Assembly (NCBI GenBank): GCA_934096985.1
Contig: CAKONC010000001.1
Span: 1-64,000 of the forward strand
Source of the DNA: an uncultured Bacilli bacterium
GTDB taxonomy: Bacteria; Bacillota_I; Bacilli_A; RF39; UBA660
Length of the DNA stretch: 64,000 nucleotides
Direction: 5' to 3'
In this document: positions 1 through 8,168 of the stretch, piece after piece
Position numbering within the stretch: position 1 is the first letter of the stretch
Layout: each line of letters begins with the position of its first letter
The notes under the pieces: model-generated
Database searches by the model: none
Seen by the model: only the letters and a program-made list of their open reading frames with translations
Told to the model about the DNA's origin: nothing
Made by a program: the position numbers and the translations under genes

Positions 1-66
1 GCAAACCCTTATAAAATCTAGTAAAAATTGATTTTTAAATTTATAAATTAAGTCAGTGGCTAATTA

Positions 67-106
67 GGTATGAACCGGATGCTCTAGCCAGCTGAGCTAC
101 ATCGCC
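67..106 (-). tRNA. 5' half of a tRNA-Met(CAU) gene, interrupted after the anticodon loop
   Basis: Read on the minus strand from 106, the sequence gives a 7-nt acceptor strand (GGCGATG), a complete D arm (GCTC...GAGC), the 5' anticodon stem TCCGG and the loop TTCATAC with anticodon CAT (70-72). The 3' anticodon stem should then read CCGGA but the sequence departs after one or two bases. No T arm or matching acceptor strand (CATCGCC) occurs down to position 1. The gene is therefore a remnant, or is split by an insertion or intron that runs off the window. Confidence 0.65.
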
Positions 107-212
107 ATGAAAACTAGATATATTTTAGCAAACTTTTTTTAAAATATCAAGTGTTTATTGTTTTATAATTTTGATTATAGTATAATAATAGAAGAGAATA
201 GGGTGAATAGTT

Positions 213-1136
213 ATGGCTAGAAAAAAAGTTAATCTTGATGTAAATCCACTTGAATCAGTTACAATAGGAAGGACTGATAAAAGAAAACACGGTTGGATTG
301 GAACTGTTGTACTTTTTGTGTTGTTTATATTAATTATATATTTTTTACCAGAAATACAAAAAACGTATAGAGAATATGAATATAATAAATCAAATAATAA
401 TATGACAAATACAAATCCGTCACAAGGAAATAATAAAGATGGAAATGAAGTAACTAACAATACTACTATAAAAAATGATCAAGTATACGCTATTGACAGT
501 AATACAAATATAACCATTAATAAAACTATTTTTAGTAACCTTAAATATAATGAAAATAATATATCTTTTGAAGTTACAAATGGTGATAATAATGAATTAA
601 ATTTATCTGATGAAGGATATTTTTTAAGATTATATGATGATAACAATATAATAAAAACTATTAAAATTAATGGCAAAATTAGTGCTGAAGCAAGTAAATC
701 TTTTGGTTATTTAATTGATGTACAGCCCAAAAGATATAGTATAGTTAAATTAACCGAGAAGGATTATGATTTAATTATGTTAAACGTTGATAGTGAAAAT
801 AAATCTAGTTTAACATGTACAAATTCTAATGAGACGATAGTTTATTATTTTCAAGATGATTTACTTTATAAAATCGATGATGTTGTGGTTTATGAAACAT
901 CAAATATTAATTATAGTGAAATGTATAGTAAATATACGTCTTATGTAAATTCGTATAGTGGCAAACCGGGCATTGATGCTTCATTATCAAGTAATAGTTT
1001 GAGGCTTAATTTTACATTTTCTATAGACTATTTGCAATTTTTTCAAAAAATTGATAACATATATTATTATGCAAAGGATACAAGTCCAATTAAAGTTAAT
1101 TATGAAATGAATGCAATGTTTTTTGATTGCAAATAG
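213..1136 (+). CDS. Single-pass membrane protein of unknown function upstream of scpA
   Basis: 307 residues: a basic cytoplasmic N-terminus of about 28 residues, one strongly hydrophobic segment at about 29-47, an Asn/Thr-rich linker (about 58-90) and a beta-rich extracellular region. There is no cleavable signal peptide, so it looks like a type II anchored protein with the bulk outside. I recognise no family. It lies just upstream of scpA with an 8-base gap, so it is probably cotranscribed. A possible -10 (TATAAT) lies near 180. Confidence 0.75.
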   Translation: MARKKVNLDVNPLESVTIGRTDKRKHGWIGTVVLFVLFILIIYFLPEIQKTYREYEYNKSNNNMTNTNPSQGNNKDGNEVTNNTTIKNDQVYAIDSNTNITINKTIFSNLKYNENNISFEVTNGDNNELNLSDEGYFLRLYDDNNIIKTIKINGKISAEASKSFGYLIDVQPKRYSIVKLTEKDYDLIMLNVDSENKSSLTCTNSNETIVYYFQDDLLYKIDDVVVYETSNINYSEMYSKYTSYVNSYSGKPGIDASLSSNSLRLNFTFSIDYLQFFQKIDNIYYYAKDTSPIKVNYEMNAMFFDCK

Positions 1137-1144
1137 GGAGTTAT

Positions 1145-1858
1145 ATGAATTTTAACATTAAAGATTTTACAGGACCACTTGATTTATTACTTCATATGGT
1201 AAAAAAGCATGAACTTAATATATATGAAGTAGATTTAAAAGAAATAATAGATGAATATATAGATTTTATAAATACATTAGATAAAAATGATTTAGATAAT
1301 AAAAGTGAATATTTGGTAATGGCTTCAGAATTAATTCATTTAAAAAGTAAAATCATACTTGGGTTTGATGATGATGAAGATGATAGTAATTATGAAATAA
1401 ATAGTGAAGAAGACTTACGAAATAGACTAATTGAATATGAAAAATATCAAACAATAACAAATGATTTTAGAGATTTAGAAAAAAATAGGCAATCATATTA
1501 TACTAAGTTACCGGAAAGCTTAAAAGAATATGCTAAGGAAGATGAAATGCCGTTTGGTTCTTGTAGTCTTGACGATTTAGTTAATGCTATGTTGGAAATT
1601 AGTGAAAGAATTGAGTACAAAAGACCAAAGGTTACTAAAATAACTAGAAAAGAATACAGTGTTAAGGATAAAATATCATATATAAAAAATATTTTAGGCA
1701 AGAAACAAAAGGTTGAATTTACAAAACTTTTTTCTGAGTTTAGCAAAGAAGAAGTTGTTGTAACTTTTTTAAGTGTTTTAGAAATGTGCAAAGATAATTT
1801 AATTACCTTGTCTCAAAATAGAAACTTTAGTAAAATATATGTAGAGGTAAAAAGATGA
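1145..1858 (+). CDS. scpA: Segregation and condensation protein A (kleisin)
   Basis: ScpA is the kleisin of bacterial condensin: it bridges the SMC heads and binds ScpB, and acts on the nucleoid. The N-terminus (FTGPLDLLLHMVKKHELNI) is the family signature that contacts SMC, and the C-terminal winged helix ends the protein. I chose the ATG at 1145 because AGGGAG lies a few bases upstream and the family begins close to this motif. An upstream in-frame codon at 1127 would overlap the preceding gene. It overlaps scpB by 4 nt (ATGA), which indicates translational coupling. Length of 237 residues is normal. Confidence 0.95.
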   Translation: MNFNIKDFTGPLDLLLHMVKKHELNIYEVDLKEIIDEYIDFINTLDKNDLDNKSEYLVMASELIHLKSKIILGFDDDEDDSNYEINSEEDLRNRLIEYEKYQTITNDFRDLEKNRQSYYTKLPESLKEYAKEDEMPFGSCSLDDLVNAMLEISERIEYKRPKVTKITRKEYSVKDKISYIKNILGKKQKVEFTKLFSEFSKEEVVVTFLSVLEMCKDNLITLSQNRNFSKIYVEVKR

Positions 1859-2418
1859 ATAAATTAGCAATTTTAGAGGGACTTCTTTTTGTCGTGGGTG
1901 ATGATGGCATTACGATTGAAGAGATATGTAATGTTATGAATATTAATGAAAAAGAAGCACAAAAATTATTAAAAGAATTACAAACGGAATATGAAAGTGA
2001 AACTAGAGGAATTAGAATTAGTTATTTATCTAATTCTTTTAAACTTACTTCGAAAAAAGAGCATATTGAGTATTATCAAAAATTATTGAAAGATAACACT
2101 TCTTCAAATATTTTAAGCCAAGCAGCACTTGAAACACTTGCAATTATTGCTTATAATGAACCTATAACAAGAGCTGGTGTGGATAGTTTAAGAGGAATTT
2201 CTTCATCTTTTATGATAAAAAAATTAATGGCTAAAGATTTAATTAAAGTATGTGGAAAAAGTGAGCTTCCTGGACATCCTAATTTATATAGAACTACTAG
2301 AGAGTTTTTAGACTATTTTGGCCTTGCTTCAATAAATGATTTGCCAGAAATAAAAATTGATAAAGTTGCTGATAATGAAGAAGTAGATTTATATAAAAGT
2401 AATTATAAAGAAAGCTAA
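1855..2418 (+). CDS. scpB: Segregation and condensation protein B
   Basis: ScpB dimers bind ScpA and complete the SMC-ScpAB condensin. 187 residues with the two winged-helix domains of the family. The conserved stretch LETLAIIAYNEPITRAGVD, then RGI, GHPNLYRTT and FLDYFGL, are typical. The start overlaps the scpA stop as ATGA, the usual arrangement of this pair in Bacillota. Confidence 0.96.
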   Translation: MNKLAILEGLLFVVGDDGITIEEICNVMNINEKEAQKLLKELQTEYESETRGIRISYLSNSFKLTSKKEHIEYYQKLLKDNTSSNILSQAALETLAIIAYNEPITRAGVDSLRGISSSFMIKKLMAKDLIKVCGKSELPGHPNLYRTTREFLDYFGLASINDLPEIKIDKVADNEEVDLYKSNYKES

Positions 2419-2432
2419 GTGAAGGTGAACTT

Positions 2433-4256
2433 ATGTGTGGAATAGTTGGTTTTATAAATAGTAAGCCAGAAAAAGAAACAATTATTAAAGATATGTCAAA
2501 GAAAATTGAACATAGAGGTCCTGATGGTGAGGGAATTTATATAGATGATAATTGTGCTTTAGCACATCGAAGACTTGCAATAATTGATTTAAATACTGGC
2601 AAACAACCGATTTATAACGAAGATGAATCTTTAGTAATTGTTTATAATGGTGAAGTATATAATTTTCAAGAATTACGTGATGCTTTGGAAAAGAAAAATC
2701 ATATATTTAAAACAAAAACAGACACAGAAGTTATTATACACGGTTATGAAGAATGGGGCTGTGATGTAACAAAGTATTTAAGAGGTATGTTTAGTTTTGC
2801 AATATGGGATAAAAACAAAAAAGAATTATTTTTAGCACGTGACGGATTTGGTATTAAACCACTTTATTATGGACTTTTTAATGATACATTTATGTTTGCT
2901 TCAGAGTCTAAAGCTTTCTTGGCTAATCCAGATTTTGATAAGAAACTGAATGAAAGTATTTTATCCGCGTATTTATGTTTTAATTCAGTTCCAACAGCAG
3001 AAACTTTTTTTAAGGGAGTCTATAAATTAGAACCAGGATCATATTTATTATATAAAGATGGAAAAACAAAAATTAAAAGTTTCTTTAGACTTACTTTTGA
3101 TGAAAAAAATAATTCTATGGAAGATATTACTGAAGATATTTCAAAAGCAATGGAAAATTCAGTTAAATATCACCAAATAAGTGATGTTGAAGTAGGGTCT
3201 TTTTTATCAAGTGGAATAGATTCTTCTTATATCGTTTCTCTTGCAAAACCTGATAAAACATTTACCGTTGGGTATGATAATCCTAAATTTGATGAAATTA
3301 CATATGCCAAAGATTTATCGGATAAATTAAATATTAAAAATTATTCAAAAAAAATAAGCATGGATGAGTATATTGAAGTATTTCCAAAAATACAGTATTA
3401 TATGGATCAACCACTTGCAGATCCATCTGCTATAGCATTATATTTTGTATCTGAAATTGCTTCCAAAAAAGTTAAAGTTGTACTTTCTGGAGAGGGTGCG
3501 GATGAATTATTTGCGGGGTATAATTCATATCAACAAGAACTTTCAATGCATTGGTATATGCGTATTCCATATTTTATAAGACATGGCATAGCCAGTGTTG
3601 CAGGATTATTTCCAGATGCTAAAGGATTTAATTTCCTTTACCGAAGAGGACAAAAATTAGAAAATTATAATATTGGGCTTGGTAGAGTATTTTGGGATAA
3701 AGAGGCAAATCACATTGTTAAATTAAAAGACCAAGTAAAAACTAAAGACATCGTAAAAAATGTTTATAAAGATTATGAAAATAATTCGACTTTAGTACAA
3801 AGACAAGCAATTGATTTTTATTACTGGCTTGTAAATGATTTTTTACATGCTGTAGATAGAAATACAATGATGTTTGGTCTTGAGGCAAGAACACCATTTT
3901 TAGACAAAAAAGTTTATGATGTAGCAAGAAAATTACCTGATTATGCTAAAATTAGTAAAACTACCACAAAGGTTGCCTTAAGAAAAGCAGCTCAAAAAGT
4001 AATTCCTACTGAAGCTTATAAAAAGAAAAAATTAGGATTTCCAGTACCTTTAAAAGAATGGATTAAAACAGACAAACTTTATAATTTAATAAAGAAAAAA
4101 TTTGAAAGTGATGATGCTAAGAAATTTTTTGATACAAAAAGGATATTAAAACTTTTAGATAATCATAAAAATGGTAAAAAAGATAATTATAAAAAAATAT
4201 GGACTATATATACTTTTTTAGTTTGGTATGACATATATTTTAATCAATACGATTAG
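2433..4256 (+). CDS. asnB: Asparagine synthetase, glutamine-hydrolysing
   Basis: Makes asparagine from aspartate, ATP and glutamine in the cytoplasm. It begins MCGIVGF, so after Met removal Cys2 is the N-terminal nucleophile of the class II glutaminase domain. RGPDGEG, ARDGFGIKPLYY and the PP-loop SSGIDSS (about residues 258-264) of the synthetase domain follow. 607 residues is typical of the AsnB family. GAAGGTG upstream is a reasonable ribosome-binding site. It sits in a plus-strand run between scpB and murE. Confidence 0.95.
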   Translation: MCGIVGFINSKPEKETIIKDMSKKIEHRGPDGEGIYIDDNCALAHRRLAIIDLNTGKQPIYNEDESLVIVYNGEVYNFQELRDALEKKNHIFKTKTDTEVIIHGYEEWGCDVTKYLRGMFSFAIWDKNKKELFLARDGFGIKPLYYGLFNDTFMFASESKAFLANPDFDKKLNESILSAYLCFNSVPTAETFFKGVYKLEPGSYLLYKDGKTKIKSFFRLTFDEKNNSMEDITEDISKAMENSVKYHQISDVEVGSFLSSGIDSSYIVSLAKPDKTFTVGYDNPKFDEITYAKDLSDKLNIKNYSKKISMDEYIEVFPKIQYYMDQPLADPSAIALYFVSEIASKKVKVVLSGEGADELFAGYNSYQQELSMHWYMRIPYFIRHGIASVAGLFPDAKGFNFLYRRGQKLENYNIGLGRVFWDKEANHIVKLKDQVKTKDIVKNVYKDYENNSTLVQRQAIDFYYWLVNDFLHAVDRNTMMFGLEARTPFLDKKVYDVARKLPDYAKISKTTTKVALRKAAQKVIPTEAYKKKKLGFPVPLKEWIKTDKLYNLIKKKFESDDAKKFFDTKRILKLLDNHKNGKKDNYKKIWTIYTFLVWYDIYFNQYD

Positions 4257-4270
4257 AAAGGAAAATACAA

Positions 4271-5632
4271 ATGATAAATATAAAAACTGATTCAAGAAAA
4301 GTACAAAAAGGGGATACTTTTGTAGCAATAAAGGGCGCTACTGTTGATGGCCATGATTATATTGAAAGTGCTATTAAAAATGGTGCTACGAAAATAATTT
4401 GTGAACATGGAAATTATGATGTTGACACTTTGATAGTGTCTGATACAAAAGAGTATTTGCAAAACTATATAGTAAGTAATTTTAAAGAAGAAGTAAATAA
4501 ACTAGATATAATAGGTATTACGGGTACAAATGGTAAAACTACTACGAGTTATTTAACATATCAAATGCTTAACAAACTTGGTGTAAAAACAGCATATATA
4601 GGAACAATTGGCTTTTACATTGATGATGATATAAAGGAACTTCCAAATACAACTCCAGAAATACTTGAGGTATATTCAATGCTTATCGAAGCACTAGAAA
4701 AAGGTTGTAAAGTAGTTGTCATGGAAGTTTCATCCCATGCTCTAGCATTAAAAAGAGTAGAGGGTTTGAATTTTAAAATCGAAGCATTTACAAATCTTAC
4801 TGAGGACCACTTAGATTACCATAAAACCATGGAAAATTACTTAAATGCTAAACTTAAAATATTAGAACAATTAAAAAATGATGGAACTATAATTGTAAAT
4901 AATGATGATGAATATGGTAAATACTTTAAGCAAAAGAATTTTCAAACAATTGGATTTAATGAGTCAAATTATCAGATATTAAATTATGAAAGTAATACGG
5001 ATGGTACAAATATTAATTTTCAGTATAACGATAATGTTTATTCTGTTAAAACAAATTTAAGGGGAAGATTTAATGTATATAATTACATGACAACTCTTGC
5101 AATAGTTAATATATATAAATTTGAGCTTGATGAAATAATATCTATTACAAAAGATATTTATCCTCCGAAAGGAAGATGTGAGCAAGTAACTATTCGTGAT
5201 GCCGCAGCAATAATTGATTATGCACATACGCCAGATGCTGTTGAAAAAATTATAAATTCATTTTTAGAAAATAAAAAAGGAAGAATAATCACTATAGTAG
5301 GCTGTGGTGGAGATAGGGATCCGATGAAAAGACCTATTATGGGAAAAATAGCCACTGAAAAAAGTGATTACGTAATATTTACAAATGATAATCCTCGTAC
5401 TGAAGATCCAAATGCTATTATGAATGATATTATTACTGGCGTATCAAAAAATAATTATGAAGTTATTTTTGATAGAAAAAGTGCAATTAACAAAGGCCTT
5501 AGTTTACTCAAAACAAATGATACATTATTAATTTTAGGCAAAGGTCATGAAGACTACCAAATAATCGGTCATGAGAAGCATCATTTAGATGATAAAGAAA
5601 TTGTATTAGAATATTTAAAAAGCCTAGATTAA
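4271..5632 (+). CDS. murE: UDP-MurNAc-tripeptide synthetase (Mur ligase), probably meso-DAP-adding
   Basis: Adds the third amino acid to UDP-MurNAc-L-Ala-D-Glu in peptidoglycan synthesis. The ATP-binding motif GITGTNGKTT is at about residues 81-90, followed by the central-domain EVSSHAL and the C-terminal DNPRTEDP (about 372-379). In characterised MurE enzymes the Arg of DNPR contacts meso-diaminopimelate, while lysine-adding enzymes differ here, so meso-DAP is the inferred substrate. 453 residues is slightly short for the family. A good AAAGGA site precedes the ATG. Confidence 0.93.
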   Translation: MINIKTDSRKVQKGDTFVAIKGATVDGHDYIESAIKNGATKIICEHGNYDVDTLIVSDTKEYLQNYIVSNFKEEVNKLDIIGITGTNGKTTTSYLTYQMLNKLGVKTAYIGTIGFYIDDDIKELPNTTPEILEVYSMLIEALEKGCKVVVMEVSSHALALKRVEGLNFKIEAFTNLTEDHLDYHKTMENYLNAKLKILEQLKNDGTIIVNNDDEYGKYFKQKNFQTIGFNESNYQILNYESNTDGTNINFQYNDNVYSVKTNLRGRFNVYNYMTTLAIVNIYKFELDEIISITKDIYPPKGRCEQVTIRDAAAIIDYAHTPDAVEKIINSFLENKKGRIITIVGCGGDRDPMKRPIMGKIATEKSDYVIFTNDNPRTEDPNAIMNDIITGVSKNNYEVIFDRKSAINKGLSLLKTNDTLLILGKGHEDYQIIGHEKHHLDDKEIVLEYLKSLD

Positions 5633-5666
5633 AATATAGGAACATGATATAATATAGTTGTTGTTT

Positions 5667-5754
5667 GCTCGTATGGCGGAATTGGTAGACGCGATAGACT
5701 CAAAATCTATTTTTCCAAAAGAAAGTATCGGTTCGACCCCGATTACGAGCACCA
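5667..5754 (+). tRNA. tRNA-Leu (anticodon CAA)
   Basis: The acceptor stem GCTCGTA/TACGAGC pairs perfectly and CCA is encoded (5752-5754). The anticodon stem ATAGA/TCTAT encloses loop CTCAAAA, giving CAA. The long variable arm (TTTTCCAAAAGAAAG) and the GGTTCGACCCC T arm are as expected for leucine. It lies 34 bases after murE and is followed by a terminator. Confidence 0.96.
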
Positions 5755-5766
5755 ATATGTTATATG

Positions 5767-5792
5767 AAAGGACAACAACATGTCCTTTTTTT
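5767..5792 (+). terminator. Rho-independent terminator after tRNA-Leu
   Basis: Stem AAAGGACA/TGTCCTTT (8 bp) with loop ACAACA, followed by a T run. Confidence 0.85.
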
Positions 5793-5828
5793 AAACTGTA
5801 AATCATACTGAAATATTGGTGGAGGATT

Positions 5829-6920
5829 ATGGATAAACTTATCAAGAATATTCTTAAGAAAATAGAAAGTGAAGGGTATGAAGCCTACATAGTAGGTGGT
5901 TTTGTCCGTGATTATTTACTTAAAAAAAATTCATTTGATGTTGATATCTGTACTAATGCAAAACCAAAAGATTTAGTTAATTTTTTAAATATTAAGCAAA
6001 GTATAAATAATTATGGTGGTTTTAATATTAAGATTAAAAATTATAATATTGATATTACAACGTATAGAAAAGAAAAAAAATATGATAAACGCCATCCCGT
6101 AGAAATTGAATATGTGAATAATTTATTCGAAGACATAAAACGTAGAGATTTTACTATTAATTCTATTTGCATGGATAAAAATGATAAATTAATAGATTTG
6201 TTAAACGGTAGAGATGATATAAAAAATAAAGTAATACGTTCTATAGGCAGCGCTAATGATAAATTTTCTGAGGACCCTTTAAGAATGCTTAGAGCAATTA
6301 GATTTGCTTCAATACTAAATTTTAAAATCGAAGAAAATACTTATGAAGCAATTAAAAGTAATGCACAATTAGTCGTAACATTAAGTCCTTTACGTATTAA
6401 GGAAGAACTTACGAAGATATTAAGCAATAAAACTTTTTCAAGTGGTTTAAAACTTCTTGATGAAACTAAAATAAGTTCATACATTGGCCTTAAATATGAT
6501 GATGTAGTTTTTACAATGGATATATTGGGAATGTGGTCACAAATTGATATTAAAATGGCTGAATTTACCAAAGAAGAAAAAGAAAATATATCAAAGGTCA
6601 AAGAAATTATTTTATCAAGAAGAATAAATAATTTTACACTGTTTAATTATGGATTATATTTATCATACGTTGCTGGTGAAGTTTTGGGTGTAAATAAACA
6701 AACAATTAACAAAATGTACAAATCAATGCCTATAAAAAGCATGAAAGATATTGATATAACAGGCAAAGATGTAATGCAAATCTTGAATATTGAGCCGTGT
6801 AAACTTATTAGTGAAATTATGAATGACCTAAAAATTAAAATATTAAAAAATGAACTAAAAAACAAAAAAGGTGAACTGAAAAAATATATTATAGGGAAGT
6901 ACAAAAATGAACAAAGATAA
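5829..6920 (+). CDS. cca: tRNA nucleotidyltransferase (CCA-adding) / poly(A) polymerase family
   Basis: Class II nucleotidyltransferase that adds or repairs the tRNA 3' CCA. Visible motifs: GGFVRD (residues 23-28), the catalytic DVD (37-39), RRDFTINS (about 103), and the neck motif EDPLRMLRAIRFA. The C-terminal part is shorter than in many CCA enzymes (363 residues), so a one-base-specific activity (C- or A-adding only) cannot be excluded. RBS GGTGGAGG is strong. Its end overlaps the dnaD-like gene by 14 nt. Confidence 0.9.
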   Translation: MDKLIKNILKKIESEGYEAYIVGGFVRDYLLKKNSFDVDICTNAKPKDLVNFLNIKQSINNYGGFNIKIKNYNIDITTYRKEKKYDKRHPVEIEYVNNLFEDIKRRDFTINSICMDKNDKLIDLLNGRDDIKNKVIRSIGSANDKFSEDPLRMLRAIRFASILNFKIEENTYEAIKSNAQLVVTLSPLRIKEELTKILSNKTFSSGLKLLDETKISSYIGLKYDDVVFTMDILGMWSQIDIKMAEFTKEEKENISKVKEIILSRRINNFTLFNYGLYLSYVAGEVLGVNKQTINKMYKSMPIKSMKDIDITGKDVMQILNIEPCKLISEIMNDLKIKILKNELKNKKGELKKYIIGKYKNEQR

Positions 6921-7545
6921 TAAAAAATTTGTAGTTGAAACTTTATTTTTAAAAGAAGCTTTAAAGTATAATTTAACATTAAAAGAATTTTTGATTTTAA
7001 TGTATTTTGATAATGATTACGATTTAGTATTTGATGTAAAAAAAGTATCTAAAGCAATTTGTCTTTCTGAAGAAGAAACACTTAAAGCATTTGAGAGTTT
7101 ATTAACAAAAAGATTAATTAAATTAAATTCAGTTAAAAATGAAAATGGAAAATTAATTGACAAAATATCTTTAGATAATTTTTATAATAGTTTAAAAGAA
7201 TCAATAAATTTAGAGAATGAAGAAAAAGATGAAAATAGTATTTTTTATAAATTTCAAGAAATATTTGGTAAAAGTTTATCTGGAATGGATTATGAAATTA
7301 TTAATGCTTGGTTATCAAAAGGATTTAGCAAAGAGCTTATTTTAGAGGCTTTAAACGAAGCAATAAAAAATAATGCTCCATCTCTAAGATATATTGATAA
7401 AATATTATTTGATTGGAATAAAAAAGGCTATAAATCTATAAATGATATAAAAAAATATAATAAATCAGAGGATAATTATTATACTGAAGAACAAAAGTTT
7501 GAAAGTAGTGTATTTGATTATAATTGGTTGGATGATGAAAATTAA
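6907..7545 (+). CDS. dnaD: DnaD-family primosomal protein
   Basis: DnaD helps open the origin and load the replicative helicase in low-GC Gram-positives. The N-terminal about 100 residues form a winged-helix-like region. The C-terminal DnaB/DnaD domain (about 110-185) carries the family-type end NAPSLRYIDKILFDWNKKGY. Position between cca and nth matches the conserved dnaD-nth-ponA-recU neighbourhood. Start chosen at the ATG preceded by AGGGAAG, overlapping cca. Confidence 0.9.
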   Translation: MNKDNKKFVVETLFLKEALKYNLTLKEFLILMYFDNDYDLVFDVKKVSKAICLSEEETLKAFESLLTKRLIKLNSVKNENGKLIDKISLDNFYNSLKESINLENEEKDENSIFYKFQEIFGKSLSGMDYEIINAWLSKGFSKELILEALNEAIKNNAPSLRYIDKILFDWNKKGYKSINDIKKYNKSEDNYYTEEQKFESSVFDYNWLDDEN

Positions 7546-8155
7546 TGATTTAAGAAAAAATTTGGATTTTTATATTCCTAATCCTAAATGTGAATTAAAT
7601 TATACTAAAGATTATGAATTATTAATTGCAGTAATGCTATCTGCTCAATGTACTGATAAAAGGGTTAATGAAGTAACTCCGAATCTTTTTAAATATACTT
7701 TAATGGAAATTGCAAATTTAGATATTAAAGTTTTGGAAAAGCTTATTAGACCATTAGGTTCTTATCATAAAAAATCAGTATTTATAAAAGATGATGCTAA
7801 AATTCTTTTAGAAAAGTATAATGGCATTGTACCAAATGATCGAAAAAAATTGGAAAGTATGCCTGGTATTGGTAGAAAATGTTCCAATGTAATTTTATCA
7901 GAACTTTTTAACATACCCACGATTGCTGTGGATACACATGTGGAAAGAGTTTCCAAAAGACTTGGCTTGGTTAGTCAAAAAGATACTGTGTATGGCGTAG
8001 AACAAAAATTAGTAAAAACTTTTAAGAAAGATGAATATAATAAAATTAATCATCAATTACTTTTATTTGGTAGATACTATTGTAAAGCAAAAAATCCATT
8101 ATGTGATAATTGTAAAATGAATTGTAAATTTAAACAACTAAAAAAAATGCCTTAA
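7535..8155 (+). CDS. nth: Endonuclease III (base-excision DNA glycosylase/AP lyase)
   Basis: Removes oxidised pyrimidines from DNA. The helix-hairpin-helix MPGIGRKCSNVI carries the catalytic Lys and AVDTHVERVSKRLGL the catalytic Asp. Four cysteines near the C-terminus should bind a 4Fe-4S cluster, but the spacing is C-x6-C-x2-C-x3-C, with the last gap two residues shorter than the usual x5. Start at the ATG of 7535, since 7499 adds an unrelated N-terminus inside dnaD. It overlaps dnaD by 11 nt. Confidence 0.93.
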   Translation: MKINDLRKNLDFYIPNPKCELNYTKDYELLIAVMLSAQCTDKRVNEVTPNLFKYTLMEIANLDIKVLEKLIRPLGSYHKKSVFIKDDAKILLEKYNGIVPNDRKKLESMPGIGRKCSNVILSELFNIPTIAVDTHVERVSKRLGLVSQKDTVYGVEQKLVKTFKKDEYNKINHQLLLFGRYYCKAKNPLCDNCKMNCKFKQLKKMP

Positions 8156-8168
8156 AGCATTTTTTTTT
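8144..8168. terminator. Bidirectional terminator between nth and ponA
   Basis: A-run, stem AAATGC/GCATTT with the nth stop codon in the loop, then a T run of eight. It can serve both convergent genes. The ponA stop codon lies at its right edge. Confidence 0.8.
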
